Assembly (NCBI GenBank): GCA_963816985.1
Contig: CAWFMF010000004.1
Location: forward strand, 3,782,001 to 3,846,000
Direction of reading: 5' to 3'
Source: JAIVJM01 sp963816985
GTDB taxonomy: Bacteria; Acidobacteriota; Blastocatellia; Pyrinomonadales; Pyrinomonadaceae
Length of the DNA: 64,000 bases
Each line of letters begins with the position of its first letter. Position 1 is the stretch's first letter. Positions 34,636 to 42,565 of this stretch are shown piece by piece. The notes beneath the pieces are model-generated. The model did not search any database. It had not been told where the DNA came from and saw only the letters and a list, made by a program, of their open reading frames with translations. The translations under genes and the position numbers were made by a program.

Positions 34636-34690
34636 AGTCACATCGAAGGTCACATCGAGGGTCGCATCGAAGGTCACATCGAAGGTCACA
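34636..34690. repeat. 12-base tandem repeat, 4.5 units, in a divergent promoter region
   Basis: The units are AGTCACATCGAA, GGTCACATCGAG, GGTCGCATCGAA, GGTCACATCGAA and GGTCACAAGGG. It lies between the SIS-domain gene (reverse strand) and the GH20 gene (forward strand). The number of units may vary by slippage and change promoter spacing, or the units may be binding sites for a sugar-responsive regulator. Confidence 0.8.
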
Positions 34691-34788
34691 AGGGCGTGCG
34701 CGTTGACACTCTTTTGCCATCATGTTAAATGTCGGCGCAAGTGTGCAGACGACTTTTCCACAGGGCTGCGGCAATTAAAGTCAAAATT

Positions 34789-36342
34789 ATGCTCAGAGGT
34801 TCTGTTTTCGAGGGCAGAGTCCGCGCGACTCTGCTCTGTTGTGCTTTGGTCTGGTGTGCGGCGGCGGGCGCGCGCGCACAGACGACGCCCGCACCCGAAA
34901 GGGCTCCGAACGGAGCGACGACCCGCGAAAGTACGATTCAAGTCCTCCCGCGACCGAAGCAGTTGAAGGAGACCAGCGAGAGATTCGCTCTCGGAATGCG
35001 GACTCAAATCGTCCTCGCCGATAAAAACTCCGAGGACGACCGCTTCGCCGCCGAGGACTTCATCGAGGACGTGCGCGAGACGGCGGGCGTCACGCTCAAG
35101 ACTGGGACGAGACGGGGGCGCGGGCGAATCCTCGTCGGCCTCGTCGGTCATCAAAGCACCGCCGACGCGTTGGAGCGCGCGGGCTTCGACCTGAGCGCCG
35201 AGCACTTGAGCGACGAAGGTTATCTGCTCAGCGTCACGGAGAGGGAAGTCGTCGTCGCGGGCCGCACGCCTGCAGGGACTTTCTACGGCTTGCAGACCTT
35301 GAAGCAGTTGGTGCGCGGCGAGGGCGAAGGGGCATACGTTCAGGGCGTGCGCGTCGCCGACTGGCCGACGATGCGCTGGCGCGCGGTGTCGGACGACATC
35401 AGCCGCGGCCCCGTGCCGACGGTCGAGTACGTCAAGCGTCAACTGCGAACCTTCGCGGCCTTCAAGCTCAACATGCACTCGTTCTACATGGAGCACACCT
35501 TCAAGTCGAGCGCGCACCCGCTCATCGGCCCCGAAGGCGGCTCGCTCACGCCCTCGGAGATTCGCGAGCTGGTCGCCTACGCGCGCCGCTATCACGTCGA
35601 GCTCGTCCCCGAACAGCAGACCTTCGGACATCTGCATAAGGCGCTCAAGTTGGAGAAGTACAACGAGCTGGCCGAAGTCCCATACGGCGACGTGCTCTCG
35701 CCGCAGTCGGAGGGCAGTTACCAACTCATCGCCGACTGGTATAAGGAATTAAATGAATTGTTCCCGTCGAAGTTCTTCCACATCGGCGCGGACGAGACTT
35801 TCGAGTTGGGGCAGGGCCGAAGCGCCGAGGCGGTCAAGAAGCAGGGCGTCGGCGCGGTCTACTTCGAGCATCTCCGGCGCGTGCGCGAGATACTGAAACC
35901 CTACGACCGGCGACTGATGTTCTGGGGCGACATCGCGCTCAATCACCCGGAGCTGATCGGCAGCATCCCCCCGGACATGATCGTGATGAACTGGGACTAC
36001 GCCGCGCGCAACGACTTCAAGGCGCGTATCGAGTTGTTCAAGAAGGCCGGGCTCCAACAGTTCGTCTGCCCCGGCGTGCAGAGCTGGAATCAAGTCTTCC
36101 CGAACCTCGACACCGCCAACACGAACATCCGCAACTTCGTGCGCGACGGGCAGGCGGCGGGCGTCCTGGGGATGATGAATACGCAGTGGGACGACGACGG
36201 CGAGTCGCTTATTCGAGATGACGTGGTACGCGGTCGCGCTCGGCGCGGCTGCCTCGTGGCAGGACGCGCAGGCCGCAGACGCCGTCGGACTTCGACCGAG
36301 ACTTCGACTGGGCCTTCTTCCGCCGCGAGGGACAGGAGTTGA
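34789..36342 (+). CDS. Exported GH20 beta-N-acetylhexosaminidase, N-terminal part (frameshifted)
   Basis: The enzyme removes terminal GlcNAc/GalNAc from chito-oligosaccharides or glycans, using substrate-assisted catalysis. Visible are a signal peptide (ALVWCAAAGARAQ), the GH20b N-domain (FAAEDFIEDVRETAGVTLKT), and the barrel with HIGADETFELGQG, whose Asp-Glu pair is the catalytic motif. VPEQQTFGHLHKALK, MFWGDIALNHPELI and QSWNQVFPNLDTAN follow. ATG 34789 fits the signal peptide; ATG 34729 would add 20 residues. The true frame leaves this one near 36211 (CTT-A-TTC) at GESL, entering FEMTWYAVALGAAASWQDAQ. It shifts again near 36265 into the next part. The tail of this open frame is therefore spurious. 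Confidence 0.82.
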   Translation: MLRGSVFEGRVRATLLCCALVWCAAAGARAQTTPAPERAPNGATTRESTIQVLPRPKQLKETSERFALGMRTQIVLADKNSEDDRFAAEDFIEDVRETAGVTLKTGTRRGRGRILVGLVGHQSTADALERAGFDLSAEHLSDEGYLLSVTEREVVVAGRTPAGTFYGLQTLKQLVRGEGEGAYVQGVRVADWPTMRWRAVSDDISRGPVPTVEYVKRQLRTFAAFKLNMHSFYMEHTFKSSAHPLIGPEGGSLTPSEIRELVAYARRYHVELVPEQQTFGHLHKALKLEKYNELAEVPYGDVLSPQSEGSYQLIADWYKELNELFPSKFFHIGADETFELGQGRSAEAVKKQGVGAVYFEHLRRVREILKPYDRRLMFWGDIALNHPELIGSIPPDMIVMNWDYAARNDFKARIELFKKAGLQQFVCPGVQSWNQVFPNLDTANTNIRNFVRDGQAAGVLGMMNTQWDDDGESLIRDDVVRGRARRGCLVAGRAGRRRRRTSTETSTGPSSAARDRS

Positions 36343-36953
36343 CGAAGGCGCTCCGCGCGCTTGGCTCGGTCAACGCGCAGCTCGGCGTCGGCGCGGGCAA
36401 CGAGCTTTTCTGGCGCGACCCCTTCAACGACATCTTTCAGGAGGAGCGCGCACGCGCTCTCGGCGAGAAGACGCGGCGGATGCGTCTCTCGGTCGAGGGC
36501 GCGGAGGAAGTGTTGCTCCGAGAGCGCGGGCACGTCCGCCGCAACCGCACGGCGGTTGACTCGGCCATCTTCGCCGCGCGGCGTTTCGACCACATGGGCC
36601 GCAGGATGCAGGTCATCGAACAGTTCAGCCGCGACTACTGGGACGCCTATCTCAACCTCGGCGACCGGCGGAAGGTGCGCCGGCTCCGCTTCTACACGGG
36701 CGCGGTTTACAACTCGTTCCGCGAGATGGCCGAGGAGCTTTCGGTGCTGCGCGCCGCGTATCGCGAACAATGGCTGCGCGAGAACCGGCCCTACTGGCTC
36801 GAAAGCGTGCTCGCGCGCTACGACCTCGCCGTCGCGCGTTGGCTCGCGCGCGGCAAGCAGCTCGAAGACCTCCTGCGCGAATACGACCAGACTTCGACGC
36901 TCCCGTCCCCGGCGGAGTTCGGCCTCGGCTCTCGCCCCGAACCGCCGAAATGA
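36339..36953 (+). CDS. GH20 beta-N-acetylhexosaminidase, C-terminal part (frameshifted)
   Basis: This frame carries the C-terminal helical domain. Reading back before ATG 36339 in the same frame gives PSDFDRDFDWAFFRREGQEL, which joins the GH20 barrel after two single-base corrections (near 36211 and 36265). The visible part is Arg-rich and helical (SVNAQLGVGAGNELFWRDPF, QVIEQFSRDYWDAYLNLGDR), as in the extended C-terminus of Bacteroidetes and Acidobacteriota GH20 enzymes. Alone it would not be a functional enzyme. Two shifts within about 60 bases make sequence error or real decay equally worth testing. Confidence 0.75.
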   Translation: MTKALRALGSVNAQLGVGAGNELFWRDPFNDIFQEERARALGEKTRRMRLSVEGAEEVLLRERGHVRRNRTAVDSAIFAARRFDHMGRRMQVIEQFSRDYWDAYLNLGDRRKVRRLRFYTGAVYNSFREMAEELSVLRAAYREQWLRENRPYWLESVLARYDLAVARWLARGKQLEDLLREYDQTSTLPSPAEFGLGSRPEPPK

Positions 36954-36966
36954 GAGTGAGGAAAAT

Positions 36967-37062
36967 TGTAGGGGCAGGGCTTGTCCCTGCCCGCAGGGAC
37001 GCAGTAGACACAACCTCGAACGATTTGAGGTCGGACGGGCAGGGACAAGCCCTGCCCCTACA
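36967..37062. repeat. Inverted repeat, perfect 27-base arms (same family as 8145-8240)
   Basis: The left arm 36967-36993 and right arm 37036-37062 are identical to those in the his operon; only the 42-base loop differs. Left flanks are similar too (AAAATTGTAG in both). It is inserted between the GH20 and GH3 genes. Confidence 0.88.
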
Positions 37063-37087
37063 GACATTCACACGACAGAGTGCTCAA

Positions 37088-38890
37088 ATGAAAAGTCGGG
37101 CATACTTTATCTTCGTCATCCTCGTCGCCGCCCTGTCGTCGGCGGGCGTCGCAACGCCGCGTCAGAGTGAGCGAAAGAATCCGGGCGTTGACGAAAAGGC
37201 CGCCGCGCGTTGGGTCGAAGAGACTTTGAAGGGCCTCACTCTGCGCGAGCGCGTCGGGCAGATGTTGATGACGCCGATGCAGACGGAGTTCATGAACGTC
37301 AACGGCGAGCGGTTCGAGGATTTGAAGAAGCAGGTCACGGAGCTTTCGCTCGGCGGCGTCATCGTGCGCGGCGGGAGCCCGCACGAAGTCGCGGCCCTGA
37401 CGAACGAGTTGCAGCGCGCGTCGCGCGTCCCTCTCTTCGTCGCCGCCGACTACGAGCGCGGCCTGCGGATGCAGATGAAGAACGGCACGCCCTTCACCAA
37501 CAACATGGGCGTGGCGGCGGCGGGCGACCCCCGCGCCGCTTACACGCAAGGCAAAATCACCGCCGAAGAGGCGCGCGCCGTCGGCGTCAACTGGCTCTTC
37601 GGCCCCGTCGCCGACATCAACAACAACCCTGACAACCCCGTCATCAGCGTGCGCAGCTTCGGCGAAGACCCGGCGCGCGTGGCCGAGTTCGTCAAGGCTT
37701 CGGTGCGCGGCGTGCGCGACGGCGGCGCGCTCTCGACCGCCAAACATTTTCCGGGGCACGGCGACACGGCGGTTGATTCGCACATCGGCCTCGCGACCAT
37801 CAAGGCCGACCGCGCGCGGCTCGAACGAGTCGAGCTTGTACCTTTCCGCGCGGCGATTGCGTCGAACGTGGACGCCGTGATGACGGCGCACATCGCTCTG
37901 CCGCTCGTCACGAATGATGAGCTGCCCGCCACTCTCTCGCCGAAGATGACGGGCGACATCTTGCGGCGCGAACTCGGCTTCGACGGCCTCATCGTCACCG
38001 ACTCGCTCGGCATGGGCGCGATTACGAAGGGCTTTCCCGGCGGCGAAGCGGCGATGCGGGCAATCAAAGCGGGCGCAGACCTCGCGCTCTCGCCGCCCGA
38101 CCCGAAGGCCGCGATGGACTCGATTCTGGAGGCCGTCCGTCGCGGCGAGATTTCGGAGGCGCGGATTGACGAGAGCGTGCGCCGCATCCTCCGCGCGAAA
38201 TTCCGTCTGGGCCTCGCGTCAAAGCGGACGGTTGACCTCGCCGCCGTCAGCAGTCTCGTCGAGCGGCCCGCGTCCGTCGTCGAAGCGCGGAGAGTCGCCG
38301 AGGATTCCATCACCGTGCTGCGCAACGGGGGCGACCTGCTTCCGCTCGACGCCTCGCGCGCCGCCCGCGCGCTCTTCGTCGTCGTCGCGGCGGACGAAGA
38401 CCCCGAAGAGGGCCGCACCTTCATCCCTGAGATAAGAAGACGCTTACGGGACGCGCGCGTCGTCCGCGCCGAGCCGAAGACGAGCGCGGAGGAGTATGAA
38501 AAGATTCTGGCCGAAGCTTCCAAAGCGGAGCTGATTGTCGTCGCGCCCTTCGTCAAACGCGCGGCGAGCAAAGGCACGGTCGCGCTCCCCGAAGCGCAGG
38601 CCGAGTTCGTCCGCAAGCTCATCGCGTCAGGCAGGCCCGTCGCCGTCGCGGCCTTCGGCGGCCCGTACCTCATCAGGCAATTTCCGGAAGCGACCGTCTA
38701 TCTGACGGCCTACGCCATCGAAGACGTGGCGCAGGCCGCCGCCGTCCGCGTCCTCTTCGGCGAAGCCCCGGCGCGCGGGCGTCTGCCGGTCAGGATTCCG
38801 GGGCTCTTCGAGATAGGCGCGGGGATACGTTTGGACGCGAAGGGAAACAACTCGTCGGCGACCGAGGCGTTGAGGAGACGAAAATCATGA
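37088..38890 (+). CDS. Exported GH3 beta-N-acetylhexosaminidase (NagZ-like)
   Basis: The 600-residue protein has a signal peptide (YFIFVILVAALSSAGVA) and a GH3 barrel. RVGQMLMTPMQTEF, LSLGGVIVRGGSPHEVAALT, FVAADYERGLRMQM and NNNPDNPVISVRSFGEDPAR lead to the NagZ signature AKHFPGHGDTAVDSH, whose His acts as the general acid/base with Asp. GLIVTDSLGMGAI contains the nucleophile Asp. A C-terminal (alpha/beta) domain follows. It should release GlcNAc from muropeptides or chito-oligosaccharides and pairs with GH20 in a salvage route. ATG 37088 follows the palindrome; the stop overlaps the next ATG. Confidence 0.92.
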   Translation: MKSRAYFIFVILVAALSSAGVATPRQSERKNPGVDEKAAARWVEETLKGLTLRERVGQMLMTPMQTEFMNVNGERFEDLKKQVTELSLGGVIVRGGSPHEVAALTNELQRASRVPLFVAADYERGLRMQMKNGTPFTNNMGVAAAGDPRAAYTQGKITAEEARAVGVNWLFGPVADINNNPDNPVISVRSFGEDPARVAEFVKASVRGVRDGGALSTAKHFPGHGDTAVDSHIGLATIKADRARLERVELVPFRAAIASNVDAVMTAHIALPLVTNDELPATLSPKMTGDILRRELGFDGLIVTDSLGMGAITKGFPGGEAAMRAIKAGADLALSPPDPKAAMDSILEAVRRGEISEARIDESVRRILRAKFRLGLASKRTVDLAAVSSLVERPASVVEARRVAEDSITVLRNGGDLLPLDASRAARALFVVVAADEDPEEGRTFIPEIRRRLRDARVVRAEPKTSAEEYEKILAEASKAELIVVAPFVKRAASKGTVALPEAQAEFVRKLIASGRPVAVAAFGGPYLIRQFPEATVYLTAYAIEDVAQAAAVRVLFGEAPARGRLPVRIPGLFEIGAGIRLDAKGNNSSATEALRRRKS

Positions 38891-40032
38891 GTGCGACGAC
38901 TGCGGAGCAAGGGGGCATAGAGGCGTCGGGGCGGATGCTCTCGCTCGACGCGTTCCGCGGGCTGACCATCGCGGGGATGATTCTCGTCAACAACCCCGGC
39001 ACGTGGGGCGCGATCTACTCGCCGCTCAAGCACGCCGAGTGGCACGGCTGGACGCCGACGGATTTAATCTTCCCCTTCTTCCTCTTCATCGTCGGCGTCT
39101 CCATCACGCTCGCGCTCTCGCGCCGCGCCGAAAGTGGGGGCGGCAAGCGCGACCTCTACATCAAAATCTTCCGCCGCGCCGCGCTCATCTTCGCGCTCGG
39201 CGTCTTCCTCGCGGGCTTCCCCTTCTTCGAGTTCTCGACCATCCGCATCCCCGGCGTCTTGCAGCGCATCGCCGTCTGCTATCTCTTCGCGGCCATCATC
39301 TTCCTCAAGACCGACTGGCGCACGCAAGCCCTTATCGCGGCGGCGCTGCTCGTCGTCTACTGGATGCTGATGACGCTCGTCCCCGTCCCCGGCTTCGGCG
39401 CGGGCGACCTCGGCAAGGAAGGCAACCTCGCTGCTTACATTGACCGCGCGCTGCTCGAAGGCCACATCTGGAAGCAGGCGAAGGTCTACGACCCCGAAGG
39501 TATCCTGAGCACGATACCGGCCATCGCGACGACGCTCTGCGGCGTGCTCACCGGACACCTCCTGCGCTCGCGGCGGAGCCCCTTCGAGAAGACGGCGGCG
39601 ATGTTCGTGGCGGGTGTGGCGGGCGTCGTCTTTGGGTGGGCGTGGAACTTCTGGTTTCCCATCAACAAGCCTCTGTGGACAAGCTCTTACGTCCTCTTCA
39701 CCGCCGGGATGGGCCTGCAACTGCTGGCGGTCTGCTACTGGCTGATAGACATCAAGGGCCGGAGGCGTTGGGCGAAGCCCTTCGTCGTCTTCGGCACCAA
39801 CGCGCTCGCCGTCTTCTTCCTCTCCGGCATCTTCGCGCGGCTTCTGGGGCTCATCAAGTTCACGCAAGCGGACGGCAAAGAGCTTTCTCTTCATCGCGTC
39901 ATCTTCGACAACCTCTTCGCGTCGTGGGCCTCGCCCGTCAACGCCTCGCTCATGTTCGCCGTCTGCTTCGTCCTTTTGTGGCTGGGGCTGATGTGGATTC
40001 TGTACCGGAAGCGAATCTTTATAAAGGTCTGA
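38887..40032 (+). CDS. Polytopic membrane acyltransferase, COG4299/DUF5009 (HGSNAT-like)
   Basis: The 381-residue protein has about ten hydrophobic segments. It starts RMLSLDAFRGLTIAGMILVN, continues NNPGTWGAIYSPLKHAEWHG and WTPTDLIFPFFLFIVGVSIT, and includes RIPGVLQRIAVCYLFAAIIF. This is the family related to heparan-alpha-glucosaminide N-acetyltransferase, which moves an acetyl group across a membrane onto glucosamine. Its overlap with the GH3 stop (ATGA) and the GH20/GH3 context support a role in amino-sugar acetylation in the envelope. The SIS-domain gene is divergent, upstream. Confidence 0.88.
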   Translation: MSATTAEQGGIEASGRMLSLDAFRGLTIAGMILVNNPGTWGAIYSPLKHAEWHGWTPTDLIFPFFLFIVGVSITLALSRRAESGGGKRDLYIKIFRRAALIFALGVFLAGFPFFEFSTIRIPGVLQRIAVCYLFAAIIFLKTDWRTQALIAAALLVVYWMLMTLVPVPGFGAGDLGKEGNLAAYIDRALLEGHIWKQAKVYDPEGILSTIPAIATTLCGVLTGHLLRSRRSPFEKTAAMFVAGVAGVVFGWAWNFWFPINKPLWTSSYVLFTAGMGLQLLAVCYWLIDIKGRRRWAKPFVVFGTNALAVFFLSGIFARLLGLIKFTQADGKELSLHRVIFDNLFASWASPVNASLMFAVCFVLLWLGLMWILYRKRIFIKV

Positions 40033-40905
40033 ATGAAGAGGAACGTGCTGACAGTACCGCGAGCGGTAGCGAGCGGGTGTGGCCGAGCGGCGAGGAGAAC
40101 CCGCTCGCTACCGCTCGCGGTACTGTTGTGCGTGACGATAGCGTTGTGCGTCTTCACGACTCCGAGCACGGCGGCGCGCGGCAAGGTGCGCCTGCGCGTG
40201 ATGACTTACAACGTCCACGTCGGCATCGGGATGGACAAGAAAATTGACCTCGCGCGCATCGCCGAGGTCATCAACCGCGAGCGGCCCGACCTCGTCGCCT
40301 TGCAGGAAGTTGACCGGGGCGTCGAGCGCACGCAGCGCGTTGACCAGATAAAAGAACTGGCGCGGCTCACGAAGATGGACTACGCCTTCGCGCACAACCT
40401 CAATTATCAGGGCGGGCAGTACGGCGTGGCGGTGCTCTCGCGCACGCCCATCCTCTCCGTTGACCACCGCCGCTACCAACACCTGCGCGAGGCCGAGCGC
40501 CGGGGCTTCATCCGCGTCGAGGTCGAAGTCAGAGGGCAGCGGATAAATTTCGTCAACACGCATCTCGACTACCAGCACGCCGACAACCGCCTGTTCGAGG
40601 CAGAGCAAATGCTCGCCGCGCTTCCCGCGCAAGGCGAGTCGCCCGTCATCGTCGCCGGGGATTTCAACGACGAGCCGACGGGCACGACCTACAAGCTGAT
40701 GCTCAAAAATTTCGTTGACGCATGGGCGGCGAGCGGCGCGGCGGGCGACGGGCTGACATACCCTGCGGACAAGCCCACGAAGCGGATTGATTACATCTTC
40801 CACCGTGCGGGGGTTGGCGTCTCGGTGAAGAGCGCGCGCGTTACGGGGACGCTCGCCTCTGACCATCTGCCGCTCGTCGCGGAGTTGGAAATCGAGCGGC
40901 GTTGA
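40033..40905 (+). CDS. Exported endonuclease/exonuclease/phosphatase family protein; signal peptide partly encoded by a palindrome
   Basis: The EEP fold is clear: LRVMTYNVHVGIGMDKKIDL, LVALQEVDRGVERT, FVNTHLDYQHADNRLFEAEQ, VIVAGDFNDEPTGTTYKLML and SDHLPLVAELE. These supply Asn, Glu, Asp and His of the metal-dependent phosphodiesterase site, so it could cut nucleic acids, phosphoinositides or other phosphodiesters. The 290-residue frame starts at ATG 40033, 0 bases after the previous stop. Codons 7-32 lie within a family A palindrome (40051-40126). Its right arm encodes SLPLAVL, which fuses with LCVTIALCVF to make the hydrophobic core of the signal peptide. The next Met is already in the catalytic domain, so the palindrome appears to be part of the expressed gene. 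Confidence 0.85.
   Translation: MKRNVLTVPRAVASGCGRAARRTRSLPLAVLLCVTIALCVFTTPSTAARGKVRLRVMTYNVHVGIGMDKKIDLARIAEVINRERPDLVALQEVDRGVERTQRVDQIKELARLTKMDYAFAHNLNYQGGQYGVAVLSRTPILSVDHRRYQHLREAERRGFIRVEVEVRGQRINFVNTHLDYQHADNRLFEAEQMLAALPAQGESPVIVAGDFNDEPTGTTYKLMLKNFVDAWAASGAAGDGLTYPADKPTKRIDYIFHRAGVGVSVKSARVTGTLASDHLPLVAELEIERR
40051..40126. repeat. Palindrome family A, copy 6, inside a coding region
   Basis: The left arm ACAGTACCGCGAGCGGTAGC (from 40051) and the complementary right arm (to 40126) enclose a 20-base loop. The whole repeat is in the open frame of the EEP-family gene, with no stop codon. Confidence 0.9.
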
Positions 40906-40980
40906 AGCCTTTGCGGGTTATAATCGCGGCAGAGTTTTCGTCAACACAAAATCTCATACAGAGGGGACGACCTTTCAGGA

Positions 40981-42492
40981 GTGGCAAAGCAAAGGCTCTC
41001 GACGCTCGGCGGGGTCGCGCGGGCCATCGGCGGTGAGTTGACGGGCGACGAGAGCGCCGCCGTCAACGACGTGACGCACGATTCGAGGCAGGTGCGCGAA
41101 GGCTCGCTCTTCGTCGCCATCCGCGGCGCGAACGTGGACGCGCGCCGCTTCGTCGAAGACGCGCTCACACAAGGCGCGGCGGGCGTCGTCTCCGAAGGCG
41201 AGCGACCCGAAGGCTTCCGAGGCTCCTGGATTAAAGTCTCTGACGCGCGACGCGCGCTCGCGGCGGCCTCCGCCGAAGTCCACGGCCATCCTTCGCGCGA
41301 GCTGCGTCTGGTCGGCATCACGGGGACGAACGGGAAGACGACGACCGCCTATCTCGTCGCCGCGATGGCCGAAGAGGCGGGCGCGGCGAGCGCCTTCCTG
41401 AGCACGGTCGAGTACCGCGTCGCGGGCGAGCGCACGCCTGCGCTGCACACGACGCCCGAAGCGTCCGACGTGCAGCGGTTTATGCGCCGCGCCGTCGAGA
41501 GCGGTTGCACCGTGGCCGTGATGGAGGCGTCTTCGCAGGCGCTCGACCTGCGACGCTGCGACGCTCTCAAGTTCGACGTGGCGGTCTTCTCGAACCTCAC
41601 GCGCGACCACCTCGACTATCACCTCACGATGGAGGAATACTTCAACGCCAAGCGCAAACTCTTCGACGGGAGCTTAGGCTCGCGCCCTCGCGTCTCGGTC
41701 TTGAACATGGACGACGAGTACGGCGCGCGCCTCGCCGTTGAGTTGGAGCGCGAAGGCCAAAGAGTCGTCCGCTATGCGCTCAACAGCGACGCGGAAGTGA
41801 CGGCGCGCGACGCGGAGTTCACCCTTGAGGGCATGAGCTTCCGGCTCGTCACGCCGCGCGGCGAGGCCCGCGTCGAGTCGCCGCTCGTCGGTCGCCCGCA
41901 CATCTACAACGCGCTCGCCGCCGCCGCCGCCTCTCTGGAACTCGGCCTTGATTTAGAGGCGGTGGCGCGTGCCTTGAAGACTTGCGCGGGAGCGCCGGGG
42001 CGTTTCGAGCGCGTGCCGAACGCGCGTGGCTTCGCCGTCGTCGTGGACTACGCGCACACGGACGACGCGCTCTTGAACGTCCTGCGCACGGCGCGCGACG
42101 TGACGCGGGGCCGGGTCATCACGGTCTTCGGCTGCGGCGGCGACCGCGACCGCACGAAGCGCGCGCCGATGGGCGAAGTCGCGGCGCGTCTGAGCGATGT
42201 CGTCATCGCCACCTCCGACAACCCGCGCACCGAAGACCCGGCGGCCATCCTCTCGGACATCGAAGAGGGCCTGCGCGCGAGCGGCAAGCCCTACACCAAA
42301 ATCGCCGACCGCCGCGACGCCATCCGCCGCGCCGTCGCGGAAGCGCGCCCCGGCGACCTCGTCCTCATCGCGGGCAAGGGGCACGAGGACTACCAGATTA
42401 TCGGCCAGACGAAGCAACACTTCGACGACCGCGAGGTCGCACAAGAAGCGATAGAAGAAAGTCAGAAATCAGAACGCGGAACGCTGAACTGA
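40981..42492 (+). CDS. murE: UDP-N-acetylmuramoyl-tripeptide synthetase, probably meso-DAP-adding
   Basis: MurE adds the third residue to the peptidoglycan stem peptide. The 503-residue enzyme shows THDSRQVREGSLFVAIRG, the P-loop GITGTNGKTTT (112-122), EASSQALDLRRCDALKFDVA, FSNLTRDHLDYHLTMEEYFN, YAHTDDALLNVL and VFGCGGDRDRTKRAPMG. DNPR at 413-416 in SDNPRTEDP is the meso-diaminopimelate-selecting motif. GTG 40981 is the start, with an AGGAGT segment directly before it. TATAAT at 40919-40924 is a likely -10 box. The last ten residues (SQKSERGTLN) are encoded by the left arm of the palindrome at 42458-42547, a second case of a repeat forming a protein end. Confidence 0.93.
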   Translation: MAKQRLSTLGGVARAIGGELTGDESAAVNDVTHDSRQVREGSLFVAIRGANVDARRFVEDALTQGAAGVVSEGERPEGFRGSWIKVSDARRALAAASAEVHGHPSRELRLVGITGTNGKTTTAYLVAAMAEEAGAASAFLSTVEYRVAGERTPALHTTPEASDVQRFMRRAVESGCTVAVMEASSQALDLRRCDALKFDVAVFSNLTRDHLDYHLTMEEYFNAKRKLFDGSLGSRPRVSVLNMDDEYGARLAVELEREGQRVVRYALNSDAEVTARDAEFTLEGMSFRLVTPRGEARVESPLVGRPHIYNALAAAAASLELGLDLEAVARALKTCAGAPGRFERVPNARGFAVVVDYAHTDDALLNVLRTARDVTRGRVITVFGCGGDRDRTKRAPMGEVAARLSDVVIATSDNPRTEDPAAILSDIEEGLRASGKPYTKIADRRDAIRRAVAEARPGDLVLIAGKGHEDYQIIGQTKQHFDDREVAQEAIEESQKSERGTLN

Positions 42493-42547
42493 AAGACAGA
42501 AGGCGGTTGCTTTCAGTTCAGCGTTCATCGTTCTGACTTCTGACTTC
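42458..42547. repeat. Inverted repeat (GTCAGAAxTCAGAACG type) overlapping the murE end
   Basis: The left arm from 42458 (AAAGTCAGAAATCAGAACG) and right arm to 42547 (CGTTCTGACTTCTGACTTC) are complementary, with a few differences. They share core sequence with the repeat at 2677-2776. It contains the murE stop codon and ends 7 bases before the next gene's ribosome site. Confidence 0.8.
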
Positions 42548-42565
42548 ACTTTTGGAGGGCTGTTG

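Noticed and set aside
34636..34690. CRISPR array
   Set aside because: Units are 12 bases with no spacers. No cas genes and no other regularly spaced repeats were found anywhere in the window.
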